Shown: positions 28,201 to 36,612 of the stretch, one piece after another
How positions within the stretch are numbered: position 1 is the stretch's first letter
How the letters are laid out: each line of letters begins with the position of its first letter
Source: an uncultured Bacteroidota bacterium
Lineage (GTDB): Bacteria > Bacteroidota > Bacteroidia > Flavobacteriales > Flavobacteriaceae
Direction: 5' to 3'
NCBI GenBank assembly: GCA_902613595.1
Contig: CACMHY010000001.1
Span: forward strand, 682,001 to 746,000
Length of the DNA stretch: 64,000 nt
Notes under the pieces: model-generated
What the model saw: the letters and a program-made list of their open reading frames with translations, nothing else
What the model was told of the DNA's origin: nothing
Database searches by the model: none
Made by a program: the position numbers and the translations under genes

Positions 28201-28574
28201 GTGAAATTAGTAATGATAGTACCTTAGAAGAGTTTAAAGATAAACTTAAGGATCGATTTGGTCCTCTTCCAAATGAAACGAAAGAATTATTAGAAACTGT
28301 ACGATTAAAAAGAATAGCATCCAAAATTGGTATTGAAAGAATTGTACTTAAAAAAGGTAAGTGCCTTTGCTATTTTATAGCAGATCAAAAAAGTAAATTC
28401 TATAGCAGTGAAAATTTTGGATACTTGTTAAATCAAATTAAAAAAGAATCTGGTAATATTGAAATAAAACAGAAAAAAATATCCGGTGATACTAGGCTCG
28501 TCCTTTCAATAAACAATGTGAAAAATATAAAAGTAATAACTATTTTGCTCGAAAATCTTGTTAAAGAGAATTAA
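25245..28574 (+). CDS. mfd: Transcription-repair coupling factor Mfd
   Basis: Removes RNA polymerase stalled at DNA lesions and recruits UvrA. It is 1109 residues, in the family range. The N-terminal UvrB-like region has VSSPGEFAVRGGIIDVFSF near residues 164-182. The RNA polymerase interaction domain starts near 425 (VGDYVTHIDHGIGTFGGL). The translocase has GDVGFGKTE near 574, VDEEQKFG near 675, TATPIPRT, and the second RecA domain IENGLDVPN and MRGRVGRS. A D7-type C-terminal domain ends the protein (about 950-1109). The start is TTG at 25245: an in-frame TAA lies just upstream at 25227, and no ATG occurs before the UvrB-like domain. Its position 44 bp after the ligase-associated repair genes groups two repair pathways together. 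Confidence 0.96.
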   Translation: MLEKFDKLKSQEELKLAFSANRCTHVKGLVGSGLSFRIAAAFKNLNQSILFIHDSAEKAAYFLNDFEYLVGSSKVNYFPSSFRQPYAPETTDNSNILIRSETLKKLINSNKTKIIVTYTQAIFEKIISQKKLKKISLRLKKNNNFSFGILNERLFEMGFDRVDFVSSPGEFAVRGGIIDVFSFAYQHPYRIEFFDETIERLSCFDVVSQRSISNFEEVELLPNISDHHNTDERKIFTSFFRENTCFIYSDFDKIISDLDQMFKNANSVYDKIKTNKQYPPENLFVNSTDWIKSCQKKSIIVLEKTDKLKAYNQIFIKQTPQPSFNKKFDLLVNHLNENKKSGYTNTLFCNNENQAKRFRDIFEEMKKTVHYNINVNSIYEGFEDLEAKWCCFTDHQIFERYHKYRLKSDLRKKDALSLKELTQMDVGDYVTHIDHGIGTFGGLQYLDVEGKLQESIKLIYADRDVLYLSVHSLHKISRYAGKDGKVPKIYKLGSKAWKVLKQKTKKRVKEIAFDLIELYAKRKQKIGFAYSPDSYLQWELESSFLFEDTPDQEKATKAIKKDMESNFPMDRLICGDVGFGKTEVAIRAAFKAVDNSKQVVVLVPTTILAFQHFKTFSKRLEELPVKVDYLNRFRSIKDKTKILSDLSLGKIDILIGTHQLVNKNILYKDLGLLIVDEEQKFGVSVKEKIRSIRENIDVLTLTATPIPRTLQFSLMSARDLSVINTPPPNRYPIESEVIRFNTNLIKDAIFYELQRKGQVFFIHNRVENILEVSSLLQRLVPDARIAIGHGRMEGRKLEQVLLNFMNGNYDILIATTIIENGLDVPNANTMFINNAHNFGLSDLHQMRGRVGRSNKKAFCYFITPPLSTMSSDSQKRIKTVEQFSNLGSGIQIAMKDLEIRGAGDLLGGEQSGFINEMGFDTYQKILQQAIEELKENEFNTVYSNDENDKIGQYVDEIQIDTDLEIYIPDYYINIVRERLALYQELSEISNDSTLEEFKDKLKDRFGPLPNETKELLETVRLKRIASKIGIERIVLKKGKCLCYFIADQKSKFYSSENFGYLLNQIKKESGNIEIKQKKISGDTRLVLSINNVKNIKVITILLENLVKEN

Positions 28575-29230
28575 AGTTTTTTTAAATTTTTAATTACTTT
28601 GAATGCAATATCTACATCATCCTCATTCATTAAAATTGTAAATTCATTTGAAGTTGATATTACCTCCCTTATATTTACCCCCTCCCATGATAATCTTTGA
28701 AAAATAAAATAATAAATCCCTGGAATTTTTACATTATCAACTGGAAGCTTGATAGTTATAGATGATAAATTTTCCACTTTTGAATGGCATACTTCATTTT
28801 TAAAAAGATCGTCAACTAATGAAATAATATTCTGGCTAACAACTATGTTTGATTCAGAAACACCTCTTGAGGAAGTGTAAAAAATATTTTTTTTATTTTC
28901 TATTTCTTTAAGAAGCTTTGCTTGTGTGATCAATAGAGTTTCTGAAAGTAAAAAACCATAATCTACTAAATAGGAACGAACAGTTATATCTCCAACATTT
29001 TTTAAAACTCTAATAATTTTTTTTGTGACTGAAAACGTCGCATCATCGGAAACCCTTTTTAATGACATAACAATAGCTCCTTGATTTACCTTTTTCCTCA
29101 TCAAACTTTCAATATCATTGTGAATATTTCTAGCCAGTGATGTCAAATTGATTATACCTTCGTTAAGTGCTGAAGCCAAGTATGGTTTTGTTTTAATATA
29201 TTCTGTTACGGTAGCAGCAATGGTTTTCAT
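28571..29230 (-). CDS. ACT-domain-like protein of unknown function
   Basis: 219 residues from ATG 29230; an upstream TTG at 29239 is less likely because the homology-like start is MKTIAATV. The first 75 residues are helical and contain LTSLARNIHNDIESLMRKKV. The C-terminal half (about 130-219) looks like ACT-type ligand-binding beta-alpha-beta units (SSITIKLPVD, NIREVISTSNEFTILMNEDD). Similar Bacteroidota proteins are sometimes labelled aspartate kinase, but no kinase domain is present here. It may be an amino-acid-sensing regulatory protein; this is a guess. Its stop overlaps the mfd stop convergently and its start faces metG. Confidence 0.6.
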   Translation of the reverse strand: MKTIAATVTEYIKTKPYLASALNEGIINLTSLARNIHNDIESLMRKKVNQGAIVMSLKRVSDDATFSVTKKIIRVLKNVGDITVRSYLVDYGFLLSETLLITQAKLLKEIENKKNIFYTSSRGVSESNIVVSQNIISLVDDLFKNEVCHSKVENLSSITIKLPVDNVKIPGIYYFIFQRLSWEGVNIREVISTSNEFTILMNEDDVDIAFKVIKNLKKL

Positions 29231-29400
29231 TTGGATCAAAATCTAAAATTTGTTTAGCAAAATTACTTTATTCTAACAAAACGTTACATGTTAAACAAAT
29301 ACATTTAAATCAATGCTATCAAAACTGATTACAACAAACTTTGAATCTAAAGACTTTTGAATTTATAGTTACTTTTTATTTACAATGATTTTTCGGTTAC

Positions 29401-29433
29401 TTGAGAAAAGCTTTTTTCTTTTAATTACTTTTG
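29401..29433 (+). promoter_or_regulatory. Promoter of metG
   Basis: TTG at 29401-29403 and TACTTTTG at 29426-29433 (matching TAnnTTTG) are 22 nt apart. The -7 box ends 19 nt before the metG ATG. Confidence 0.45.
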
Positions 29434-29452
29434 AGAGAAATTAGCTAAAATA

Positions 29453-31144
29453 ATGTCTAAACGCTATACAATAACTGCTGCACTACCCTATACAAACGGA
29501 CCTATACATATTGGTCACCTTGCTGGTGTGTATATTCCCGCTGATATTTATGCTCGTTATTTAAGAAATAGAGGTAAAAATGTCGCTTTTATATGTGGGA
29601 GTGATGAACATGGAGTTGCAATTGCATTAAAGGCAAAGATGGAAAATAAAACGCCTCAGGAGATAATTGATTACTATGATAAATTAATAAGAGATTCATT
29701 TAATTCATTTGGAATAAGCTTTGATAATTATTCTCGTACCTCTAGAAAAATTCATTATCAAACTTCTCAAGAAATTTTCAAAGATCTAAACAAAAAAAAG
29801 GTTTTTCAGGAAATCGTATCTGAACAACTCTATGATTCAGAAGCAAAACAATTTTTAGCTGATCGATATGTTGTCGGTATATGCCCTATATGTAAAAACG
29901 GTGAAGCATATGGTGATCAATGTGAAAGTTGTGGAAGTAGTCTAAGTGCTACTGAACTCATTAATCCCCAATCAACTTTGAGCGGATCTAAACCAAAAAT
30001 GCGTAATACAAAACATTGGTACCTTCCACTTGACAAATTTGAAAGCTTTATAAGTGAATGGATAATTAAAAGTCATAAATCCGACTGGAAACAAAATGTT
30101 TACGGACAAGTTAAATCCTGGATTGATAATGGCTTAAAACCCAGAGCAGTAACTCGTGATTTGGACTGGGGTATACCTGTACCTATTGATGGAGCAGAGG
30201 GAAAAGTTCTTTATGTTTGGTTTGACGCCCCAATTGGTTATATATCTTCTACCAAAGAGTGGGCATATAATAATGGGATTGATTGGGAGCCATACTGGAA
30301 GGATAAAGAGACTGAATTGATACATTTTATAGGTAAGGATAATATTGTTTTTCATTGTATTATTTTCCCAATTATGCTTCATGCGTCAGGCTCTTATATT
30401 TTGCCTAAGAATGTTCCTGCAAATGAATTTTTAAACTTAGAAGGCGAAAAAATTTCTACTTCAAAAAATTGGGCAGTTTGGTTACACGATTATCTAGAAG
30501 AATTCCCAAATCAGCAAGATGTACTTCGCTATGTACTGACATCAAATGCTCCTGAAACAAAAGACAATGACTTTACTTGGGAGGAATTTCAGTCTAGAAA
30601 TAATAACGAGTTAGTCGCAATCTATGGAAACTTTATAAACCGTGTAGTCGTTTTAACTAATAAATACTATGAGGGAATTATTCCTGAAATTAAATCTAGA
30701 TCGCCAGAAGATGAAAAAATAATAGGCCAAATAGGAATAATTACAAAAAAAATTGGATCATCAATTGAAAAATATAAGTTTCGCAAAGCAAGTCAAAACC
30801 TAATGCGAATTGCTAGAATTGGAAATAAATATTTAGCAGAAAATGAACCCTGGAAATTAATTGATAAAGACCCTAAACGTGTTTCAGAAATTATCAATAC
30901 TGCCTTACAAATAACAGCTTGCCTGGCTCTAGTTAGTGAGCCATTTTTACCATTCACATACGAAAAATTAATTTCAATTTTAAATATTAAATCACTCAAA
31001 TTAACTTGGAGTGATGCGTTTATGAAAAATGAGTTGATTCCATCTGGTCATCAAATTAATGAAGCAAAGCTTCTTTTCAAGAAAGTTGAGGATATTGAAA
31101 TTGAGAACCAACGCTTAAAATTGGCCAATAATAAAAAAAGATAA
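29453..31144 (+). CDS. metG: Methionyl-tRNA synthetase, short form without C-terminal tRNA-binding domain
   Basis: Charges tRNA-Met with methionine. Class I signatures are present: HIGH at 19-22, and KISTS near 332-336 as the KMSKS loop. One zinc knuckle is present (C144-x2-C147 and C157-x2-C160). An anticodon-binding helical domain follows. The protein ends at residue 563, soon after [18 protein letters not shown]. Many flavobacterial MetG proteins continue for about 110 more residues into an OB-fold tRNA-binding domain, absent here; the next gene starts within 14 nt, so there is no room for a frameshifted remnant. Class I core length is otherwise normal, so the enzyme should be active. Confidence 0.95.
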   Translation: MSKRYTITAALPYTNGPIHIGHLAGVYIPADIYARYLRNRGKNVAFICGSDEHGVAIALKAKMENKTPQEIIDYYDKLIRDSFNSFGISFDNYSRTSRKIHYQTSQEIFKDLNKKKVFQEIVSEQLYDSEAKQFLADRYVVGICPICKNGEAYGDQCESCGSSLSATELINPQSTLSGSKPKMRNTKHWYLPLDKFESFISEWIIKSHKSDWKQNVYGQVKSWIDNGLKPRAVTRDLDWGIPVPIDGAEGKVLYVWFDAPIGYISSTKEWAYNNGIDWEPYWKDKETELIHFIGKDNIVFHCIIFPIMLHASGSYILPKNVPANEFLNLEGEKISTSKNWAVWLHDYLEEFPNQQDVLRYVLTSNAPETKDNDFTWEEFQSRNNNELVAIYGNFINRVVVLTNKYYEGIIPEIKSRSPEDEKIIGQIGIITKKIGSSIEKYKFRKASQNLMRIARIGNKYLAENEPWKLIDKDPKRVSEIINTALQITACLALVSEPFLPFTYEKLISILNIKSLKLTWSDAFMKNELIPSGHQINEAKLLFKKVEDIEIENQRLKLANNKKR

Positions 31145-31157
31145 AGTTAATTACAAT

Positions 31158-32069
31158 TTGAGTTCAATTATACCAATTGCTTTCCACAATTCATTCCGAC
31201 TCGCATTGAACGAAAAGCATAGATTCCCTATGGAAAAGTATGAGTTACTTCCACAACAATTAATTTTAGAAGGAACTAGTAAAATAGAGGACTTTTTTAA
31301 TCCCAAACCAGCTTCATTAAAGCATGTGCTGAGGGTACACGAAAAAAATTATGTTAATCGTTTATTAAAATTATCATTAACAAAAAATGAAATCCGAAGC
31401 ATTGGTTTTCCTTTAAGTAATGATCTTATAACTAGAGAGTTTTTGATTGCTGGAGGAACAATTAGTGGTGCTGATAAAGCATTAAAAACAGGTATTGCTA
31501 TGAATATAGCAGGAGGAACACACCATGCTTATCCAAATAAGGGAGAGGCCTTTTGTCTACTAAATGATCAAGCTATCGCTGCTCAATATTTATTAGACTC
31601 AGGCCAGGTGAAAAAAATATTAATCTTAGATTTAGATGTTCACCAAGGAAATGGAACAGCTGTAATATTTAAAAATAATCCAAATGTATTTACTTGTTCT
31701 GTTCATGGAGAGAAAAACTACCCATTTCGTAAAGAAAAAAGTGATTTTGATCTTCCCTTAAAAGATGATTGCACTGATAGTTTTTACTTAAAACAAATAA
31801 AAATTCTTCTTCCTAAGCTGTATAACAAAGTAAAACCTGATTTTATTTTTTACCTATGTGGTGTTGACGTTTTGAAAACAGATAGATTAGGACGTTTGAG
31901 TATGACTATTGCTGGTTGTAAAAAAAGAGATGAGATTGTTTTATCTTTTTGTAAAGAAAATAATATTCCTGTTCAATGCAGTATGGGTGGTGGCTATTCA
32001 AGAGAAATAAAAACAATAATTGAATCACATGCAAATACATTTAGAGTTGCAAAAGAAATTTTCACTTAG
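31158..32069 (+). CDS. Histone deacetylase family protein (zinc amidohydrolase)
   Basis: Predicted zinc-dependent deacetylase of 303 residues acting on acetyl-lysine, acetylpolyamines or similar amides. Family motifs are VLRVHEKNYV (near 70), GGTHHA with the catalytic His pair (near 120), LDLDVHQGNGT with the zinc Asp and His (near 158), GVDVLKTDRLG with the second zinc Asp (near 237) and GGGYS (near 278). The start is TTG at 31158: metG ends 14 nt earlier and the first internal ATG lies within the domain (PMEKY). It is probably cotranscribed with metG and overlaps the convergent CBS gene by 8 nt. The substrate is unknown. Confidence 0.9.
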   Translation: MSSIIPIAFHNSFRLALNEKHRFPMEKYELLPQQLILEGTSKIEDFFNPKPASLKHVLRVHEKNYVNRLLKLSLTKNEIRSIGFPLSNDLITREFLIAGGTISGADKALKTGIAMNIAGGTHHAYPNKGEAFCLLNDQAIAAQYLLDSGQVKKILILDLDVHQGNGTAVIFKNNPNVFTCSVHGEKNYPFRKEKSDFDLPLKDDCTDSFYLKQIKILLPKLYNKVKPDFIFYLCGVDVLKTDRLGRLSMTIAGCKKRDEIVLSFCKENNIPVQCSMGGGYSREIKTIIESHANTFRVAKEIFT

Positions 32070-32532
32070 AATTCCAAGTTTGGCTTTTCATATTTAATGC
32101 TGCTATAACAATATCTTTTCTGCTAACCTGTCCGACCAAGGATCCTTTCTCAAGAACAGGATATCTTCTTCTGGTAGATTTTGAGAATTTTGCTGCAGCA
32201 TCAAAAACACTTGTATTTGATTCAATTGTGTCAACCTGCTGAGTCATAAAATGACCAACTGATTTGTCAAGTATTGGCATATTAAAATAACGGCTGTCAG
32301 AAATCTCTTTCATACAATCAGCTTCAGAAATTATACCGACTAATAGTCCTTCTTTGCTGACAACAGGTCCACCTGAGATACGGTATTTTATGAAAGCTCT
32401 CATTACTTCATGAATACTTTGCTCAGGACTGAATAAAACTAATTGTCTTGTCATTATATCAGAAACAATTAATTTACTTGGCGTGACTCTTTTTATCTGA
32501 GCCCGCTCTCCTTGAAAACTTTTTACGGGCAT
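32062..32532 (-). CDS. CBS-pair domain protein
   Basis: 156 residues forming a stand-alone pair of CBS modules, which usually bind adenine nucleotides and sense energy state. Module 1 covers about 24-85 (SDIMTRQLVLFSPEQSIHEV, VSKEGLLVGIISEADCM) and module 2 covers about 95-150 (VGHFMTQQVDTIESNTSVFD, LEKGSLVGQVSRKDIV). No effector domain is attached. It is convergent with the HDAC gene. ATG start at 32532. Confidence 0.88.
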   Translation of the reverse strand: MPVKSFQGERAQIKRVTPSKLIVSDIMTRQLVLFSPEQSIHEVMRAFIKYRISGGPVVSKEGLLVGIISEADCMKEISDSRYFNMPILDKSVGHFMTQQVDTIESNTSVFDAAAKFSKSTRRRYPVLEKGSLVGQVSRKDIVIAALNMKSQTWNSK

Positions 32533-32646
32533 AATTAATTATATTTATTAATTGAATATAAATTTTTTTGAGAAATTGTCAAAATTTTTTTATTTGACTA
32601 TTATTTTCTCAATATTTTAATTGATTTATTATAAAAAGTTTATTTT

Positions 32647-33441
32647 ATGCGTTCAATCGGTATTTTAGGTTGCGGTTGGCTGGGTATTTCACTCGCAATA
32701 AATTTCAAAAAATTAGAATACCATGTTCGTGGCTCTAAAACCTCATTGGAAGGTTTGTCTAAAATTGAAAAAATTGGAATTGAAGGTTATTTAGTGGTTT
32801 TAAAAAAAAATAAATCGGAGGGTATTTTGCCTTTTATAAAAAATATTGAAACGTTAATAGTTTCTGTTCCACCCCAAAAAAAAATTTCTGATTTTAATTT
32901 TACTGAAAAAATTCAAACTTTAATAAATTCAATAAAATCAAGTTCTTTAAAAAAATTAATATTCCTAAGTAGTACATCTGTTTATGGTTCAAAAGGTGGA
33001 GTTTTTGATGAAAATCAAAAATGTTCACCAGATAGCCTGTCAGCATTAGAATTATATGATTGTGAAAAGTTAATTAAAGAATTGAGTATTCCTTATGTAA
33101 TTGTTCGTTTAGGAGGTCTTATAGGTGAAGACCGAAATCCAATTTATCATTTGCAAAATAAAATTATCAAAAATCCAAATGGAAGAATAAATTTTGTTCA
33201 CAGAGATGATGCAGTGAAAGGAATTTCATCATTAGTAACCAATAAAAAAATAAAAGGCATATTCAATCTTGTTTCTCCTCATCATCCTACTAGAAAGTTA
33301 TACTATAAACATGTCTCCAAAAAATATAACCTTAATGAGCCCAGATTTGAAAATAGTGAAAAAATAGTAAGAATAATAAATGGAGATAAAATCACTAAAA
33401 TGACTGAATTTAATTATTCTGTAGACAACTTGTTAATATAA
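32647..33441 (+). CDS. NAD(P)-dependent epimerase/dehydratase-like protein (YeeZ type)
   Basis: 264 residues with a Rossmann fold. The nucleotide motif is GILGCGWLG at 4-12, then the strand LIFLSSTSVYG, and a YxxxK pair in LYDCEKLI that fits the extended SDR active site. It resembles YeeZ-type proteins that lack a long substrate domain. Substrate and pathway are unknown. It is followed after 61 bp by the small helical protein gene on the same strand. Confidence 0.75.
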   Translation: MRSIGILGCGWLGISLAINFKKLEYHVRGSKTSLEGLSKIEKIGIEGYLVVLKKNKSEGILPFIKNIETLIVSVPPQKKISDFNFTEKIQTLINSIKSSSLKKLIFLSSTSVYGSKGGVFDENQKCSPDSLSALELYDCEKLIKELSIPYVIVRLGGLIGEDRNPIYHLQNKIIKNPNGRINFVHRDDAVKGISSLVTNKKIKGIFNLVSPHHPTRKLYYKHVSKKYNLNEPRFENSEKIVRIINGDKITKMTEFNYSVDNLLI

Positions 33442-33502
33442 ATTTAGAATTCTCTAGAAAAGAGACGCATCTATTATTTAAATTGAAAACTATAAATTAA
33501 TA

Positions 33503-33955
33503 ATGTCCAAAAATAGTAAGTATATTATTTTACTCGAAAGGTTATTAACGCATCACAGAAATGCAAAGCTTGATTATTTGAAAGCTGCTGACCATGCTGA
33601 TAAATCGGAAAAAAAGAGATACTTTAACAAACAAGCCATGTTGAGAAACCGATTTTTTCAAGAAATACTAAGTGAACTACAAAACCTTGGAATGCATTAT
33701 GATGATTTTGTGTCAAGTCGTTTTAATTTTGACCAACTATTAATCTCTTCAATTGATAAGTTAAGATCTAACGCTCTTAACAAATGTTTAGTGTCAGACA
33801 GGTTTTTATTAGAAACCTACCGTTCATTACAAGATAGCGAATTCCAAAATGAAAAGTTTCTTCAACATACCTCAAGCATTGAGATTGCAATTGAGCAAAA
33901 CCAATCCCTTGCTTCAAATTATAAAATTGAAAATAAAATAAGTTCTAATATCTAG
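33503..33955 (+). CDS. Small four-helix protein, DUF2383/PA2169-like
   Basis: 150 residues, nearly all predicted helix. The opening ILLERLLTHHRNAKLDYLKA followed by KRYFNKQAMLRNRFFQEILS resembles the ferritin-like DUF2383 bundle seen in stress-associated proteins of Bacteroidota. There is no signal peptide. I cannot assign a reaction, and the metal-binding Glu/His spacing of true ferritins is not obvious. It ends convergently with the lipoprotein gene, sharing the palindromic CTAG of the two stop codons. Confidence 0.55.
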   Translation: MSKNSKYIILLERLLTHHRNAKLDYLKAADHADKSEKKRYFNKQAMLRNRFFQEILSELQNLGMHYDDFVSSRFNFDQLLISSIDKLRSNALNKCLVSDRFLLETYRSLQDSEFQNEKFLQHTSSIEIAIEQNQSLASNYKIENKISSNI

Positions 33956-34479
33956 TCTTCAGTTTTTCCAAAGTCAAACTCTTGGAATTCATCCTCTAAA
34001 TTATTCATCCTTGAAATCATCGAATTATAACTTTTATACAGATCTTCTAGAGAAGATATTAATGAATCTTCCTTGAAATGCTTAGTGAAGTAATAAGACT
34101 TTTGTGATTGCATAAAAACTACTTTAAGGCGACTCCTTATCTGTGGCTTTTCAAACTTCTCGGGTAATTTTTTTGAGAGTAGATTTTTCAAAATTTTATT
34201 TAGTTTTAAAATCTCTAAATCTACGTTTCTAAAATCTAGTATTCTAAGCTGATTTAATAAATCGTGCAAGTTCTTAAATTCATCCCAATTCTCTATTTCG
34301 TAATTTTTTATAATTTCTTCTGGATAATCGGATAGTTTAAAATCAATATTAGAATTAGATGTTTTTTGGTTATGACTTTCGAAAATTTCTTTGGAATTAT
34401 TAGAGTTTTGTGTACTATGGTTTTTACATGATAAAAATAAAATAACACATAAGAATATGTTGAAAATGTAAAAATGCAT
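33952..34479 (-). CDS. Predicted lipoprotein at the end of the carotenoid operon, function unknown
   Basis: 175 residues from ATG 34479; a TTG at 34500 would add seven residues and overlap cruF. The signal sequence MHFYIFNIFLCVILFLSC ends in a lipobox Cys followed by a low-complexity Asn/Ser/His linker. The rest is helical and charged (with FKNLHDLLNQLRILDFRNVD and a C-terminal acidic end). I do not recognise the family. It begins 10 nt after the cruF stop, so it is likely transcribed with the carotenoid genes. Confidence 0.6.
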   Translation of the reverse strand: MHFYIFNIFLCVILFLSCKNHSTQNSNNSKEIFESHNQKTSNSNIDFKLSDYPEEIIKNYEIENWDEFKNLHDLLNQLRILDFRNVDLEILKLNKILKNLLSKKLPEKFEKPQIRSRLKVVFMQSQKSYYFTKHFKEDSLISSLEDLYKSYNSMISRMNNLEDEFQEFDFGKTED

Positions 34480-34489
34480 AGAAGTAAAT

Positions 34490-35143
34490 TTAAGTATCAA
34501 AAGAATTAATTTTTATTAGAAGTATTGTAAAAAACAGAAACTGAAGTATAAATAAATGAAAAGGAAACGGACCGCTTATTTTAGGACTTAACTTTTGATA
34601 AAAAAAATGCAGTGGAAATGAGACTAGTGACCAGCCCAAATAGTTTTGAAATGTAGCCAAGCCTGATTTGAAAGTCCAGAAATCTAGAACTGGAGCAACA
34701 GGTTCCATAACTAAATCTAATGAGATCATCAAAAATATTCCCAATAGGATTTTTTGCCAAAAATTATGAAAAAATGTATCAGCGATAAACCCTGTAATAA
34801 ACACTAAAATACACCAGTTAATTCCTATAAGAATGGGAACACCAAAAACTTTTGTTCCCAAGGCATTACCATAGCTATATTCTCCAAAAATAAATCCTTT
34901 ATTAACTCCAATAATTTCTGCTATCATACCAACTGTAAAACATAGAATAAAAAGAAAAACTGTTTTTTTTGAGATCTCAGTATTAATTAATACTAATAAA
35001 AAGCTCAAAGCTAAATTTAAAGGAGTGGCTTTTACAAACCATGAAGAATTACTATAAATAATACCTATTAGTCCTGAGATATGGAAAAGCCAAATTGTAG
35101 CAATTGATATGTTTTGTTTATTAAATACTTCTTTCTGTATCAC
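34490..35143 (-). CDS. cruF: Carotenoid 1,2-hydratase-like membrane protein (CruF / DUF422 family)
   Basis: Integral membrane protein of 217 residues with about seven hydrophobic segments. The family motif region includes EIIGVNKGFIFGEYSYG and the segment after VFGVPILIGINWCILVF. CruF adds water across the terminal psi-end double bond of carotenoids to give the 1-hydroxy end group of myxol and saproxanthin. Genomic context supports this: it overlaps crtD by 4 nt. The start is GTG at 35143, with GTGA overlapping the crtD TGA. Confidence 0.85.
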   Translation of the reverse strand: MIQKEVFNKQNISIATIWLFHISGLIGIIYSNSSWFVKATPLNLALSFLLVLINTEISKKTVFLFILCFTVGMIAEIIGVNKGFIFGEYSYGNALGTKVFGVPILIGINWCILVFITGFIADTFFHNFWQKILLGIFLMISLDLVMEPVAPVLDFWTFKSGLATFQNYLGWSLVSFPLHFFYQKLSPKISGPFPFHLFILQFLFFTILLIKINSFDT

Positions 35144-36612
35144 TTTGTATTATCAGGAATAATCTCAGAAACAATTTTTGCAGATAGTAAACATAAAGGA
35201 ATTCCACCTCCAGGATGAACACTGCCACCACAAAAATAAAGATTCTTGATTTTATTAGAGAAATTTGGATGCCTCAAAAATGCAGCAATTTTTTTATTGC
35301 TCGAAGAACCATATAAAGCTCCCATGTGTGACTGTGTTTTGGATTCAATAGTTGGCGGTGTTAAAATTTCTTCACATTCAATCTTATCTTCAAGAGAAAT
35401 ACCCAATTTTTCAGATAGGTTATTGATTACTATTTCCCTTAAATTTTTAACTAATTTATTCCAATCCTGTCCATGATTTGAAGGAGTATTAACCATCACA
35501 AACCAATTCTCACATCCTTCAGGTGCATCATTATAAACATCCTTAGAAGTTATATTTACATAAATAGTTGGATCTGTGCTTATAGTTTTATTCTTAAAAA
35601 TTGATTCAAACTCTTTAGAATAATTTTTTGAAAAAAATATGTTATGTAAATCAAGTTGTTTAAATGAGTGTTTAATTCCCCAATAAAAAATTATTGCAGA
35701 ACTTGAACGTTCTTGATTTAGAACTTTTAAAGGTGGTTTTGATTTAGGAATTAATTTTTTATAGGTATAAAATACATCCATATTAGAAATAACATAATCA
35801 GATTCGAAAAAGTCATCACTTACCATTATTCCTTTTACACTTTTTTTATTAAGGACTATCTGATTTACCAAAGAACCAAAATGAAATTTTACACCTAATC
35901 TTTTTGCCAAAGCAACTAAGGCTTCAGTAATCGAAACCATTCCTTTAGTGGGAATAAATGTCCCATATGAATTTTCAAAATGTTGAATTAAGCTCATAAT
36001 GCCAGGGGTTTGGTATGGATCTGATCCATTATATGTGGCATATCTATCAAAAAGTTGAATTAAGTAAGGAGATGAAAATGCACTTGAGTTTACTTGATGA
36101 AGTGATTTTTGAATCTCAAAAACGTGAAGTTGCAAGATTGCTTTTATTGTAGAGGCCGTAAAAAACGTTCCAATTTTGTGTAATGATTTTTCTAAAAATA
36201 AAGTTCCTGTGAGGTCATATTTCTTTTTTGCCTTTTTTAGATATCTGATTACTCTTTCTCTAGGTTCGTTGAATCTCAATTCAACTTCATCTAAAAACTT
36301 TTCTTGATTACCAAAAGCTGTAAATGTCTTTCCGTCTTGCCAAAAATATTTACAGGACACATCTTTTTTCTTGAAATGAAAATGATCACTAGTATTTTCT
36401 CCAGCCAACTCAAAGAGTTCTGAAATAAAATGTGGCATGGTAAACAAAGAGGGCCCTGCATCAAAACGATAACCTTTAAGTTTAAAAGATGACAACTTTC
36501 CTCCTGGATATTTATTTTGTTCAAAAATGTGTACCTTATAACCTTTCAATGCTAATCTCACTCCAGAAGCTAATCCTGCAACCCCCGATCCTATAATTGC
36601 AATTTTTTTCAT
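35140..36612 (-). CDS. crtD: CrtD-like carotenoid 3,4-desaturase (phytoene desaturase superfamily)
   Basis: FAD-dependent carotenoid desaturase of 490 residues. The N-terminal dinucleotide motif is IIGSGVAGLASGVRLA, followed by GGKLSSFKLKGYRFDAGPSL, and the C-terminal flavin motif FCGGSVHPGGGIPLCLLSAK ends the protein. It is a paralogue of the crtI gene at 39130. Assignment as 1-hydroxycarotenoid 3,4-desaturase rests on the C-terminal HPGGGIP form and on the adjacent cruF and crtA genes rather than on a diagnostic residue. It overlaps crtA by ATGA and cruF by GTGA. Confidence 0.82.
   Translation of the reverse strand: MKKIAIIGSGVAGLASGVRLALKGYKVHIFEQNKYPGGKLSSFKLKGYRFDAGPSLFTMPHFISELFELAGENTSDHFHFKKKDVSCKYFWQDGKTFTAFGNQEKFLDEVELRFNEPRERVIRYLKKAKKKYDLTGTLFLEKSLHKIGTFFTASTIKAILQLHVFEIQKSLHQVNSSAFSSPYLIQLFDRYATYNGSDPYQTPGIMSLIQHFENSYGTFIPTKGMVSITEALVALAKRLGVKFHFGSLVNQIVLNKKSVKGIMVSDDFFESDYVISNMDVFYTYKKLIPKSKPPLKVLNQERSSSAIIFYWGIKHSFKQLDLHNIFFSKNYSKEFESIFKNKTISTDPTIYVNITSKDVYNDAPEGCENWFVMVNTPSNHGQDWNKLVKNLREIVINNLSEKLGISLEDKIECEEILTPPTIESKTQSHMGALYGSSSNKKIAAFLRHPNFSNKIKNLYFCGGSVHPGGGIPLCLLSAKIVSEIIPDNTK

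Noticed and set aside
28571-29230. Annotation as aspartate kinase
   Set aside because: Only ACT-like units are visible; there is no amino acid kinase domain.
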